Shown here one piece after another: positions 1 to 8,161 of a DNA stretch of 14,122 bases (position 1 is its first letter; every line of letters starts with the position of its first letter). The position numbers and the translations under genes were made by a program. The stretch comes from Bacteroidota bacterium (GTDB lineage Bacteria > Bacteroidota > Bacteroidia > Chitinophagales > Chitinophagaceae). The notes under the pieces are model-generated. The model was not told the origin of the DNA. It saw nothing but the letters and a program-made list of their open reading frames with translations, and searched no databases. The DNA is taken from positions 1-14,122 of the forward strand of contig JAEZDC010000121.1 in assembly GCA_023429825.1 (NCBI GenBank), given 5' to 3'.

Positions 1-1
1 G

Positions 2-2371
2 TATGAGACGGGGCCTTATCAGGGTTATGATAACGAAAGCGATAACACGAGAATTGTAGGGCGTTTAGATTGGAATATCAACAACAACCACCGAATGAAC
101 CTGAGATATAGCCAGGTGGAAAGTAAAGGACCAAGTTTCGCCAGTACTTCAAGAAGTCCATTATCAGGCTATGCTACCGGACAAGGAAGACAGACGATCA
201 ATCATTTATGGTTTAAAAACTCCAACTATTATCAAGAAGCGAATTTTTATTCTCTTGCAGGAGAAGTGAATTCAACTTTTGGGAAGGTGTCCAACACTTT
301 CAGAGGAACATGGACTAACCAGAATGACCCGAGAAGTTCTGACAGTGAAGTATTCCCTTTTGTTGATATCCTGGATGGTAACCCGATCGCATCAGGATCA
401 GTTGGGAATGTGCTTACTTCTTTCGGATATGAGCCATTCACTTTCGGAAATCTTAGAGACGTATCCACTTTATCATTTGTAGATTACCTGAACTGGACAA
501 CAGGAAAACATAACTGGACATTAGGTGCACAGGCAGATTTTCAAAGCACTAAAAACGGGTTCCAGCGCTTTGGAACCAGCTATTATACTTTCAGATCGTG
601 GAATGATTTTATCACAGGTCAGAAACCGGTTGATTTCGCGATAACCTACCCATTAACTCCAGGATATGAACAAGCATTCCCAAGAATAAGATTCAATCAA
701 TATTCAGTTTACGGACAGGATGAAATGATTTTATCTGACAGGTTCCGCCTGACTGTTGGATTGAGAGCTGATTATTTAACATGGCCTAACATTCCAGAAA
801 TTAAGACACATCCGCTCGTGGCTAACCTCACCTTCGCTGAAGGTGAAAAAATCAATACCGGTACATTGCCTGAGAAGCGGATCATGTGGAGTCCACGTGT
901 TGGTTTTAATTGGGACGTAAGAGGCGACAGGTCTTTACAGGTTCGTGGCGGTACAGGAATTTTCACTGGTCGTGTACCTACTGTTTGGATCGTTGCACAA
1001 TCAGGAGATGCAGGTCTCTTACAATTTACCCAGGTAATTCAAAGCAGTGACAGAAACAATCCTGCAAACTTTACAACGCCTGGCCCTTTCAATAAGGACC
1101 CTAGAGCATACTTGCCGGCAACACCTCCAGCTGCAGGAACCGCTATCCCAAGTACGATAAGCGCAATTGACGAGAATTTCAGATTTCCTCAAACCTGGAA
1201 GACCAGTTTTGCAACAGACTTCAGGTTGGGTAAAGGATTCATAGCAAGTATAGAAGGTGTGTATAATAAAGATATCAATGTGGCATTGGGAAGAAATCCT
1301 AATCTTGTTGCTGCACAAGCTTTAAATGTATCGGGTTATGCTGATAACAGGCCGATCTACCCGGTGAGCGTGAGAGATCGTTTTCTTAATCCTATTACTT
1401 CTGCCGGGCAACCTGTAGCTACTGGTGCAACAAACGGTACAGCATTCAATCCGGTTATCCTGGATAATGGCAAAAAAGGTCATTATTGGTCTTTAACCGG
1501 AAGGGTTGAAAAACAGTTTAGCAAAAACTGGTCTGCTTTCGTTGCATACACTCGTAGCCAGGCAAAGAATATTTACGATGGTACCGGGGACCAATTGTTA
1601 AATACATGGTCTTTAACTCAAATTGTTCGCAATGCAAACAGTCCTGAGTTAAGCTATGCGAATTATATTGTACCGGATAGAATCGTTGCTTCTATCACTT
1701 ATCGCAAAGAATATCTGAAACATCTTGCTACTTCCGTTTCGTTATTTTTTGAAGGTTCCATACAAGGAAGATTTTCTTATACCTATACTGGAGACCTGAA
1801 CAGGGATGGCCAGACGAACGATCTTATCTATGTTCCAAAAGATCCATCTGAGATCACATTCGTTGACCAAACCTATGGTTCGGGTTCATCGGCTGTGACT
1901 TACACTGCAAAACAACAAAGCGATATTTTCTTCAAGTATATTGAACAGGATAAATATCTAAGTTCAAGAAGAGGACAATATGCAGAAAGAAATGGAGCTA
2001 AAATGCCATGGAGAAACCAGGTAGATGTTAAGCTTATGCAGGACATATTTTCTAACATTGGCGGAAAAAGAAATACGCTACAGTTCACAGTCGACATCTT
2101 CAACTTTGGTAATCTATTGAACAAAGAGTGGGGTATTTTCCAACAGGTTAACGCTGCAGGTATTCTCACTCCAAGAAATGTTACCGGTAGTGTTACATCT
2201 GCTTCCACTGCCACGACTTATGCAGCTTATACAGCAGGAGGTGCTACACGTCCAGTATTCTCATTGGCGCAAGGCCAGGGTAACCTGCCTGTGACAACTA
2301 CATACAGACAAAATAACAGTATCACTTCAACTTATTACATGCAGTTTGGATTGAGATATATCTTCAATTAA
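2..2371 (+). CDS. Oar-like TonB-dependent outer-membrane receptor, N-terminus missing at window edge
   Basis: The reading frame is open from base 2 to a TAA at 2369-2371 (789 residues). The first in-frame ATG, at 95, is internal and not the real start. What remains is the beta-barrel part of an Oar-like TonB-dependent receptor: alternating aromatic strands, repeated 'GLRADYLTWPN' and 'MWSPRVGFNWD'-type segments, and a C-terminal block (SRRGQYAERNGA, then a VDIFNFGNLLN-like strand) ending in the strand RYIFN. By alignment with the next gene, about 340 residues are missing upstream: signal peptide, carboxypeptidase-regulatory-like domain and plug. Members sit in the outer membrane and import a ligand using TonB energy, or act as surface assembly factors. 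The substrate cannot be told from sequence. No SusD-like lipoprotein follows, which argues against a standard glycan-uptake pair. Family call is strong, ligand unknown. Confidence 0.92.
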   Translation, partial: YETGPYQGYDNESDNTRIVGRLDWNINNNHRMNLRYSQVESKGPSFASTSRSPLSGYATGQGRQTINHLWFKNSNYYQEANFYSLAGEVNSTFGKVSNTFRGTWTNQNDPRSSDSEVFPFVDILDGNPIASGSVGNVLTSFGYEPFTFGNLRDVSTLSFVDYLNWTTGKHNWTLGAQADFQSTKNGFQRFGTSYYTFRSWNDFITGQKPVDFAITYPLTPGYEQAFPRIRFNQYSVYGQDEMILSDRFRLTVGLRADYLTWPNIPEIKTHPLVANLTFAEGEKINTGTLPEKRIMWSPRVGFNWDVRGDRSLQVRGGTGIFTGRVPTVWIVAQSGDAGLLQFTQVIQSSDRNNPANFTTPGPFNKDPRAYLPATPPAAGTAIPSTISAIDENFRFPQTWKTSFATDFRLGKGFIASIEGVYNKDINVALGRNPNLVAAQALNVSGYADNRPIYPVSVRDRFLNPITSAGQPVATGATNGTAFNPVILDNGKKGHYWSLTGRVEKQFSKNWSAFVAYTRSQAKNIYDGTGDQLLNTWSLTQIVRNANSPELSYANYIVPDRIVASITYRKEYLKHLATSVSLFFEGSIQGRFSYTYTGDLNRDGQTNDLIYVPKDPSEITFVDQTYGSGSSAVTYTAKQQSDIFFKYIEQDKYLSSRRGQYAERNGAKMPWRNQVDVKLMQDIFSNIGGKRNTLQFTVDIFNFGNLLNKEWGIFQQVNAAGILTPRNVTGSVTSASTATTYAAYTAGGATRPVFSLAQGQGNLPVTTTYRQNNSITSTYYMQFGLRYIFN

Positions 2372-2387
2372 TTCTGTGCCTATCAAG

Positions 2388-2419
2388 AAAATGGCTGTCC
2401 TCAAAAGACAGCCATTTTT
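2388..2419 (+). terminator. Intrinsic terminator after the first receptor gene
   Basis: A perfect 9-bp stem (ATGGCTGTC at 2391-2399 with GACAGCCAT at 2407-2415), extended by A-T pairs, encloses a 7-base loop and runs into five Ts. It starts 17 bases after the stop codon. It falls inside the longest possible frame of the next gene, which is one reason to place that gene's start downstream at 2517. Confidence 0.85.
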
Positions 2420-2466
2420 ATTTGGAATATATTCCAACTGGAGAAAGGCAATTGTTAATATTAATG

Positions 2467-2498
2467 TTGCGCTACAACCATTGTTTTTGCTTTATTTG
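2467..2498 (+). promoter_or_regulatory. Possible Bacteroidota-type promoter for the second receptor gene
   Basis: TTG at 2467-2469 lies 21 bases before TTTATTTG at 2491-2498, which differs from the Bacteroidota -7 consensus TAnnTTTG at one defined position. It sits between the preceding terminator and the ATG at 2517, where a promoter is needed. The implied leader is very short, so the call is tentative. Confidence 0.35.
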
Positions 2499-2516
2499 TA
2501 TTATAAAACCAAATCT

Positions 2517-5500
2517 ATGCTTAGCAAGAGAATCTTGAGAATTTTCCTGTTTATGCTTTGTGCTTTACCTGTCAGTTTGCTGGCGCAGGTAACCACAAGT
2601 AATATTTCAGGCCTTGTAAAAAATTCGAAAGGGCAGCCTTTAGTAGGAGCTACTATCAGGGCTACTCATACCCCCACAGGTACTGTGTATACTACCAGTA
2701 CGAACAAAAATGGTCGTTACAGCATCAGCAATATGCAGTCTGGCGGACCATACACTTTAGAGATCACTTTCGTAGGTTTAAAAACTGAAAAAAGAGATGA
2801 CGTTTATCTTAATCTTGGCGATAATGTAGTGTTGAATTTCGATCTGAGTGAAACAACTACTGAATTAACAGGAGTTACTGTAAGCGGCACCCGTACACAA
2901 CAAGTGGCCAAAGGTGGTGTAGAAACAACCATCAGTCCTGAGAAGATGCAGAATGCACCTTCTGTTGGACGTAACCTTGTTGATTATTTCCGCCTGGTGC
3001 CACAGGTACGAACCACTTTCGGAGGTGGTATCTCCATCGCCGGCCAGAACAACAGGTATAATCAATTAATGATCGATGGAGCTACGAATAATGACAACTT
3101 TGGTCTTTCTAACCAGGGAACCAATGGTGGTCAAACCGGAGCACCGCCGATCAGCATCGATGCGATAGAATCAATACAAGTGGGTATTTCCCCTTATGAT
3201 GTTTCATTAGGAAACTTTACCGGTGGCAGTATCAACGCTATTACCAAGAGCGGTACTAACCGATTCACAGGTAGTGCTTACATGGTGTACAGAAATGAAG
3301 GTCTTGCAGGTAAAACACCGACCGGTGTAAAAGGATCGGCTACTAAATTGCCGGACTTCTCAAGTAAGACGTTTGGATTTACTGCCGGCGGGCCGATCAT
3401 CAAGAATAAACTCTTTTTCTTCATCAGTGGAGAAACGCAGAAAGAAGAAAGACCTCAACCTTTTGATGCATCTTCGTTCAGGGTAGCATCTTTCCAGGAT
3501 TCGGTTAACCTGATCCGGACTAAGCTCCAAAGCTTAGGTTATGAACCAGGGGATCATCTGAATATCCCTGATATCTTAGGTAGTGATAAGATCGCTACTA
3601 AACTTACATGGAACGTTAACTCTAACCATAGATTGAACCTTTCATACAGATGGACAAAATCAGAAAGGCAACTCACTTCAGCAAGTACAAGTACGAGAAT
3701 CAACTTTTTCAACAATGGTTACCTGATACCAAGTACTACAAATTCTGCTTCTGCTGAATTGAATTCAAGATTTACAAACAGACTTTCTAATAAATTACTC
3801 TTCACGTATACTAATGTGTTTGACGATAGAGATCCATTAGGTTCTGATTTTCCAAGAGTAACTTTATTCTCTGCTCAGGGTACAAGCTATGTTTTTGGAA
3901 CTGAGAACTTCTCAACCGGTAACCAGTTAAAACAAAACAACATTGCCATTTTCAATGAAGCAAAATTGAATCTTGGTGCACACCAGTTAAAGGCTGGTAT
4001 AGATGTAGAGTGGAGCAGATCATACAATCTATTTGTGAGAGATGCTTACGGAAACTATACCTATAACTGGGTTGCAGATTTTCTTGCAGACAGAAGACCA
4101 TCTGCTTATTCAAGAAACTTCTCTTTAGTTGATAATATTGTAGGTGATGGTAGTGCAGCAGCACCAACTTTCAATACTATTCGTGCAGGTTTCTTCCTGG
4201 GTGATGACTGGAATGTTAATGAAAGACTTCGCTTAACCTTCGGTGTACGTTTCGACAATTTTGAGTTTATGGATAAACCGAATACCGATTCTTTCTTTAA
4301 TAAAAATGCAGTTCCGGTTATTTCTCAATACTTCGATATGGAAGGTGCAATGTCCGGTGTAAGACCTGATCCACAGATCAGCATGTCTCCACGCTTAGGC
4401 TTTGTATTTAACGTGCCTGAAGAAAACATAAGGTTCAGAGGTGGACTCGGATTGTATACCGGTAGAGTTCCATTGGTATGGCCAGGTGGTGTGTACAACA
4501 ACACCGGTATAACAACTGGCGGTGTATCTGTAAATAATCCAAACATTACTTTCAGAAAAGATCCATTTAACCAATGGACACCAACAGAACTTGGACAAAC
4601 TGTGAGAGTACCTTCAGGTCAAGTTGATCTAATTGCAAAAGATTTCAAGCTTCCTAAAGTGTTGAAGACATCCATAGGGTTCGACAAGCGTTTTGGTAAA
4701 GGATGGAATCTTGCGGTAGACCTGTTATTCCAGAAAAACATCAATGAAGTTGATTACAAGAACTTCTTTGCTCCGGCTTTAAGCAAGAATATTTTAGGCC
4801 AGGACGTTTATCTTAACCCTGGATCTACTTCAACTTATTCAAGGTTCGATTTCGATCCTGCGACTGCAGGTGTTCAGAATCCTTATGCAACAGGTATCTT
4901 CCTTATCACCAATGCTAAAAAAGATAAAGGGTTCTCTTATAACTTTTCTACTGTGTTGGATAGAAATTTCGGAAGAGGATGGGTTGCCAGTGTGAGTTAT
5001 GGTTATGGAGATTCATATGGCATCTTCGATGGTACAAGTTCACAGAACAATAGCCAATGGAGATTTATGGAGAGCGTAAACGGAAGAAATAATCTTACAA
5101 GAAGCCGTTCAGACTTTGCTCAATTGCACAGAATAAACATGTTCGTTTCTAAGAAGTTTGAATACATGAACAAGAATCTTGCAACAACCATCAGTTTATT
5201 CTATAACGGGCAAAGCGGTACACCATTTTCATACACCTATTCACGCAGCCTGATCTACGATCAGAATGGTTCTGCAACTGAAAACTCTGACCTGATCTAT
5301 GTACCTAAAGACCTTGCAGACTGGAGCCGCATGGCTGTTGCCTACACTTCAGGAACAACTACTTATAGTGTAGCTGATCAGTGGAATTTGTTAAATCAGT
5401 TTATTGAGAATGACAAGTATCTCAAAACACGCCGTGGCCAGTTCGCTGAAAGAAACGGAGCGGTGCTTCCTTTCATGAATCAGCTTGATCTGCAGCTTAA

Positions 5501-5807
5501 GCAGGATTTTGTGATCAATACAGGTAAAACAAGAAATAAACTCACTGTTCAATTCGATATGTTCAACTTCTCTAACTTCCTTAACCGCGACTGGGGCAGA
5601 GTTTACAGAACGCCAAATATCGATGCATATAACCTGATCACAGTGGAAACCAGCAACTATTCAATTGTTAATGGTCAATTGAAGCCAAACGTAACGTACC
5701 GCAACATCACCAACAGGGATGCAGCGGACGTATTAGACGTTGACAACTCGGCTTACCTTTCTTCAAGATGGAGAGGCCAGTTCACTATCAGGTATACATT
5801 TAATTAA
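2517..5807 (+). CDS. Oar-like TonB-dependent outer-membrane receptor (complete)
   Basis: This is a 1096-residue receptor. The ATG at 2517 is chosen because it gives a classical signal peptide (hydrophobic core in residues 5-22, cleavage near LLAQ at 21-24) and lies beyond the upstream terminator. The longer frame from 2376 would add 47 residues and read through that hairpin. Residues ~27-112 form a carboxypeptidase-regulatory-like beta-sandwich (SGLVKNSKGQPLVGATI). Residues ~125-245 are the plug (RNLVDYFRLVPQV; LMIDGATNNDNFG; FTGGSINAITKSGTN). The rest is the barrel, ending RYTFN. The C-terminal block (RRGQFAERNGA; FDMFNFSNFLNRDWG) closely matches that of the preceding gene, so the two are paralogues. 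It should lie in the outer membrane and depend on TonB. Its cargo is unknown, and no SusD gene is adjacent. Confidence 0.95.
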   Translation: MLSKRILRIFLFMLCALPVSLLAQVTTSNISGLVKNSKGQPLVGATIRATHTPTGTVYTTSTNKNGRYSISNMQSGGPYTLEITFVGLKTEKRDDVYLNLGDNVVLNFDLSETTTELTGVTVSGTRTQQVAKGGVETTISPEKMQNAPSVGRNLVDYFRLVPQVRTTFGGGISIAGQNNRYNQLMIDGATNNDNFGLSNQGTNGGQTGAPPISIDAIESIQVGISPYDVSLGNFTGGSINAITKSGTNRFTGSAYMVYRNEGLAGKTPTGVKGSATKLPDFSSKTFGFTAGGPIIKNKLFFFISGETQKEERPQPFDASSFRVASFQDSVNLIRTKLQSLGYEPGDHLNIPDILGSDKIATKLTWNVNSNHRLNLSYRWTKSERQLTSASTSTRINFFNNGYLIPSTTNSASAELNSRFTNRLSNKLLFTYTNVFDDRDPLGSDFPRVTLFSAQGTSYVFGTENFSTGNQLKQNNIAIFNEAKLNLGAHQLKAGIDVEWSRSYNLFVRDAYGNYTYNWVADFLADRRPSAYSRNFSLVDNIVGDGSAAAPTFNTIRAGFFLGDDWNVNERLRLTFGVRFDNFEFMDKPNTDSFFNKNAVPVISQYFDMEGAMSGVRPDPQISMSPRLGFVFNVPEENIRFRGGLGLYTGRVPLVWPGGVYNNTGITTGGVSVNNPNITFRKDPFNQWTPTELGQTVRVPSGQVDLIAKDFKLPKVLKTSIGFDKRFGKGWNLAVDLLFQKNINEVDYKNFFAPALSKNILGQDVYLNPGSTSTYSRFDFDPATAGVQNPYATGIFLITNAKKDKGFSYNFSTVLDRNFGRGWVASVSYGYGDSYGIFDGTSSQNNSQWRFMESVNGRNNLTRSRSDFAQLHRINMFVSKKFEYMNKNLATTISLFYNGQSGTPFSYTYSRSLIYDQNGSATENSDLIYVPKDLADWSRMAVAYTSGTTTYSVADQWNLLNQFIENDKYLKTRRGQFAERNGAVLPFMNQLDLQLKQDFVINTGKTRNKLTVQFDMFNFSNFLNRDWGRVYRTPNIDAYNLITVETSNYSIVNGQLKPNVTYRNITNRDAADVLDVDNSAYLSSRWRGQFTIRYTFN

Positions 5808-5827
5808 TACATAGGCATATGTAAATC

Positions 5828-5856
5828 AAAACCGCCTCCAGTGAGGCGGTTTTTTT
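5828..5856 (+). terminator. Intrinsic terminator after the second receptor gene
   Basis: A perfect GC-rich stem, ACCGCCTC (5831-5838) with GAGGCGGT (5843-5850), has a 4-base loop and is followed by a run of seven Ts. It lies about 20 bases after the stop codon and separates the receptor from mnmA. Confidence 0.92.
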
Positions 5857-5901
5857 ATGGGTGTAAAAATTTCTTAAACCGAAAGCCAGGTCACAGGCTG
5901 A

Positions 5902-5934
5902 TTGCAAATACCTAATACCTAAAAGTTATCTTTG
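5902..5934 (+). promoter_or_regulatory. Consensus Bacteroidota promoter upstream of mnmA
   Basis: TATCTTTG at 5927-5934 matches the Bacteroidota -7 element TAnnTTTG at every defined position. A -33-type TTG lies at 5902-5904, giving a 22-base spacer. It sits between the preceding terminator and the mnmA ATG at 5955, and would give a leader of about 15 bases. It probably drives mnmA and the closely spaced genes after it. Confidence 0.7.
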
Positions 5935-5954
5935 CAGGCTTAATTCAGTTTTAA

Positions 5955-7067
5955 ATGAGCCGTAAAGGAAAAGTTCTAGTAGCGATGAGTGGCGGTATAG
6001 ATAGTACCGTTACGGCTCTCATGCTGCATCATGAAGGGTACGAAGTAGTTGGAATCACGATGAAGACCTGGGATTATGCTACAAGTGGCGGGGGCCACAA
6101 AGAAACCGGCTGCTGTAACCTGGATAGCTTTAATGATGCCAGGGCTGCTGCTGTACATCATGGATTTCCTCATTTTATCTTAGATATACGGGAAGAGTTT
6201 GGTGGTTTCGTGGTAGAGAATTTTGTAGAAGAATACTTAGCGGGAAGAACGCCTAATCCCTGCGTGATGTGCAACACCCATATCAAATGGAGAGCTTTAT
6301 TGAAAAGAGCTAATGCATTGGAATGCGATTTTATCGCCACGGGGCATTATGCAAATGTTTTTCAGTCATCTACAGGCAGGTATACCATCTCTAAAGGCTT
6401 AGATGAAACGAAAGATCAGAGTTATGTTTTGTGGGGGCTTGACCAGGAATTGTTGAGTCGTACTATCATACCTCTGGGAAAATATAGAAAGACAGAGATC
6501 AGGCAAATGGCTCACGATTTTGGCTATCCTGAACTGGCGAAAAAAAGTGAGAGCTACGAAATATGTTTTGTGCCCGATAATGATTATCGGGGATTTCTCA
6601 AACGTAAGATCGATGGACTAGAAGAGCAAGTTGCGGGTGGATGGTTTGTAGATAAAGCAGGAAAGAAACTGGGTCAGCATAAAGGTTATCCTTTTTATAC
6701 GATCGGCCAGCGTAAAGGGCTTGATATTGCTTTGGGTAAACCAGCTTATGTTACTGCTATTCATCCTGAGAGCAATACAGTTGTGTTAGGTGATGAAGGT
6801 GATCTTGAACAAAACGATATGATAGTGAGCAAAGTGAACTGGATGAAGTATGATGGCATTACCGATGGCATGGAAGCGTTCACCAAGATCCGTTATAAAG
6901 ACAAAGGGTCATTAAGTAATTTATATATGGATGAAAGCGGCATAAAAGTGCGGTTCTATGAAAATGTAAAAAGTATTGCCCCCGGCCAAAGTGCAGTGTT
7001 TTATGAGGGGGATGAAGTGATTGGCGGCGGTATCATTCAAAGGGGAACCCTCGAGAAAATACTTTAA
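5955..7067 (+). CDS. mnmA: tRNA-specific 2-thiouridylase MnmA
   Basis: This 370-residue protein has the usual MnmA length and features. MnmA activates U34 of Lys, Glu and Gln tRNAs with ATP in the cytoplasm and inserts sulfur, giving the 2-thio part of mnm5s2U-type wobble bases. Visible motifs are the ATP-pyrophosphatase loop SGGIDS (12-17), the nucleophile region NPCVMCN (Cys106), ATGHYA (128-133), KDQSYVLW (153-160), the persulfide cysteine in YEICFVP (Cys204), and YTIGQRKG (249-256) at the start of the central domain. Cys103 sits where E. coli MnmA has an aspartate, giving a CxxC plus a distant Cys. The ATG at 5955 follows a consensus promoter. The gene heads a run of envelope-related genes spaced 10-22 bases apart. 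Confidence 0.98.
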   Translation: MSRKGKVLVAMSGGIDSTVTALMLHHEGYEVVGITMKTWDYATSGGGHKETGCCNLDSFNDARAAAVHHGFPHFILDIREEFGGFVVENFVEEYLAGRTPNPCVMCNTHIKWRALLKRANALECDFIATGHYANVFQSSTGRYTISKGLDETKDQSYVLWGLDQELLSRTIIPLGKYRKTEIRQMAHDFGYPELAKKSESYEICFVPDNDYRGFLKRKIDGLEEQVAGGWFVDKAGKKLGQHKGYPFYTIGQRKGLDIALGKPAYVTAIHPESNTVVLGDEGDLEQNDMIVSKVNWMKYDGITDGMEAFTKIRYKDKGSLSNLYMDESGIKVRFYENVKSIAPGQSAVFYEGDEVIGGGIIQRGTLEKIL

Positions 7068-7089
7068 TTTCAACTTTCAATACTTTAAC

Positions 7090-7386
7090 ATGAACAACCT
7101 TAAACGTCTGACTATTTCTGTAGCGATGCTAACAGTTGTATGCAATATTATATTTATCGTTTTTCGTATAAATCACTGGGAAATTTCAAGGTATGTTGTT
7201 GAATCAGGTTATACAATGCTGGTGATTATGTCTTCAATTGCTATCTATTTGACCTGGTTTGGGAGAAACTCACTTCAGAACAGTGAAAAGATCATGTGGA
7301 CAATTGCCTTGGTATTAATTGCGCTAATTGCGATGCCAATCTGGTACTTAAAAATATCCAATTCCCAAAAAGTAAAAACCATCTAA
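7090..7386 (+). CDS. Small three-helix membrane protein, unknown function
   Basis: A 98-residue protein. The ATG at 7090 is preferred because it follows the mnmA stop by 22 bases and puts a short basic N-terminus (MNNLKRL) before the first membrane segment; an earlier in-frame ATG at 7021 lies inside mnmA. Three hydrophobic segments are visible: about residues 7-25, 41-57 and 68-87. A short loop between the first two contains FRINHWEIS, and a basic tail ends the protein. Topology suggests an inner-membrane protein. I do not recognise the family. The tight spacing to mnmA upstream and to the lipoprotein 10 bases downstream suggests co-transcription, but no function follows from this. Confidence 0.75.
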   Translation: MNNLKRLTISVAMLTVVCNIIFIVFRINHWEISRYVVESGYTMLVIMSSIAIYLTWFGRNSLQNSEKIMWTIALVLIALIAMPIWYLKISNSQKVKTI

Positions 7387-7396
7387 CATCAAGCTC

Positions 7397-8149
7397 ATGC
7401 GATTTGTGGTAAGTTGCCTAGTTATTCTAATGGTATTGCTGGCCTGTAATAAAACAGAAAACCTCAATCTTCCTACTCTTACCGATTACTACCCTCTCCA
7501 GGTAGGTAAAACATTTACTTATAGAATGGATTCTATCAAAACAGCGCCATTTGGTACCAGGTTGGATACTTTGTATTTTTTAGCTAAAGATACTGTCGAA
7601 TCAAAATTCACAGATGCGCAGGGTAGAGAATCATATCGCATCTGGCGTTTTATAAAGGATACTCTACCTAACTCTACCCAACCATGGCGCTTTGCTGCTA
7701 CTTATATCGCCACCATAGCACAGGACGGAAAATCTATAGAATACCTTGATAATAACCTTAGGTATATTGTTCTTTCGCAACCCGTTAAAGAAGGGCATTC
7801 GTGGAAAGGTAATTCACACATCGATACAAAAAGCGCTAACAGCATGGTCCGCTTTTTAGATGAATGGGAATATCAATACCAGGATGTAGCTGTACCAGCA
7901 ACAGTAAGAAAAGGAACTTTTGATAATACGATAACAGTTCTGCAACAGGACGAAACAATTCCTCCCGGGCCGTTCAACCCCGCATTTTACCAACAGAGAA
8001 ATTATTCTGTAGAGATCTATGCAAAAGGTGTAGGATTGATCTACAAAAACTTTTTGCACTGGACGTGGCAAAACAATCCACCCCATTACTGCAGTTGTAA
8101 TGATGACGAAAGCTATGGAATAAGATTAAATTTGGTCGATCATAAGTAA
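7397..8149 (+). CDS. Predicted lipoprotein, unknown function
   Basis: A 250-residue protein with a clear lipoprotein signal: MRFVV, a hydrophobic stretch, and the lipobox LLAC with the lipidated cysteine at residue 17. The mature part begins with a polar linker, then YYPLQVGKTFTYRMDS (31-46), a pattern I associate with predicted Bacteroidota surface lipoproteins that start a beta-rich domain. The rest is rich in aromatic and charged residues with no catalytic motif I can name. A CSC motif (232-234) near the C-terminus may bind metal or form a disulfide, which is speculation. It starts 10 bases after the membrane-protein gene and ends 12 bases before the T9SS cargo gene, so all three probably share a transcript. 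Expected location is an envelope membrane, facing the periplasm or the surface. Confidence 0.85.
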   Translation: MRFVVSCLVILMVLLACNKTENLNLPTLTDYYPLQVGKTFTYRMDSIKTAPFGTRLDTLYFLAKDTVESKFTDAQGRESYRIWRFIKDTLPNSTQPWRFAATYIATIAQDGKSIEYLDNNLRYIVLSQPVKEGHSWKGNSHIDTKSANSMVRFLDEWEYQYQDVAVPATVRKGTFDNTITVLQQDETIPPGPFNPAFYQQRNYSVEIYAKGVGLIYKNFLHWTWQNNPPHYCSCNDDESYGIRLNLVDHK

Positions 8150-8161
8150 GGATTTGTGAAC

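Noticed and set aside
1019..1318. Antisense frames inside the two receptor genes
   Set aside because: They lie wholly within strong coding genes and show Cys/Ser-rich, non-family sequence with no promoter or start context.
7021..7089. Upstream extension of the small membrane-protein gene
   Set aside because: The extra residues would overlap mnmA by 47 bases and spoil the N-terminal basic-then-hydrophobic pattern. The ATG at 7090 is better placed.
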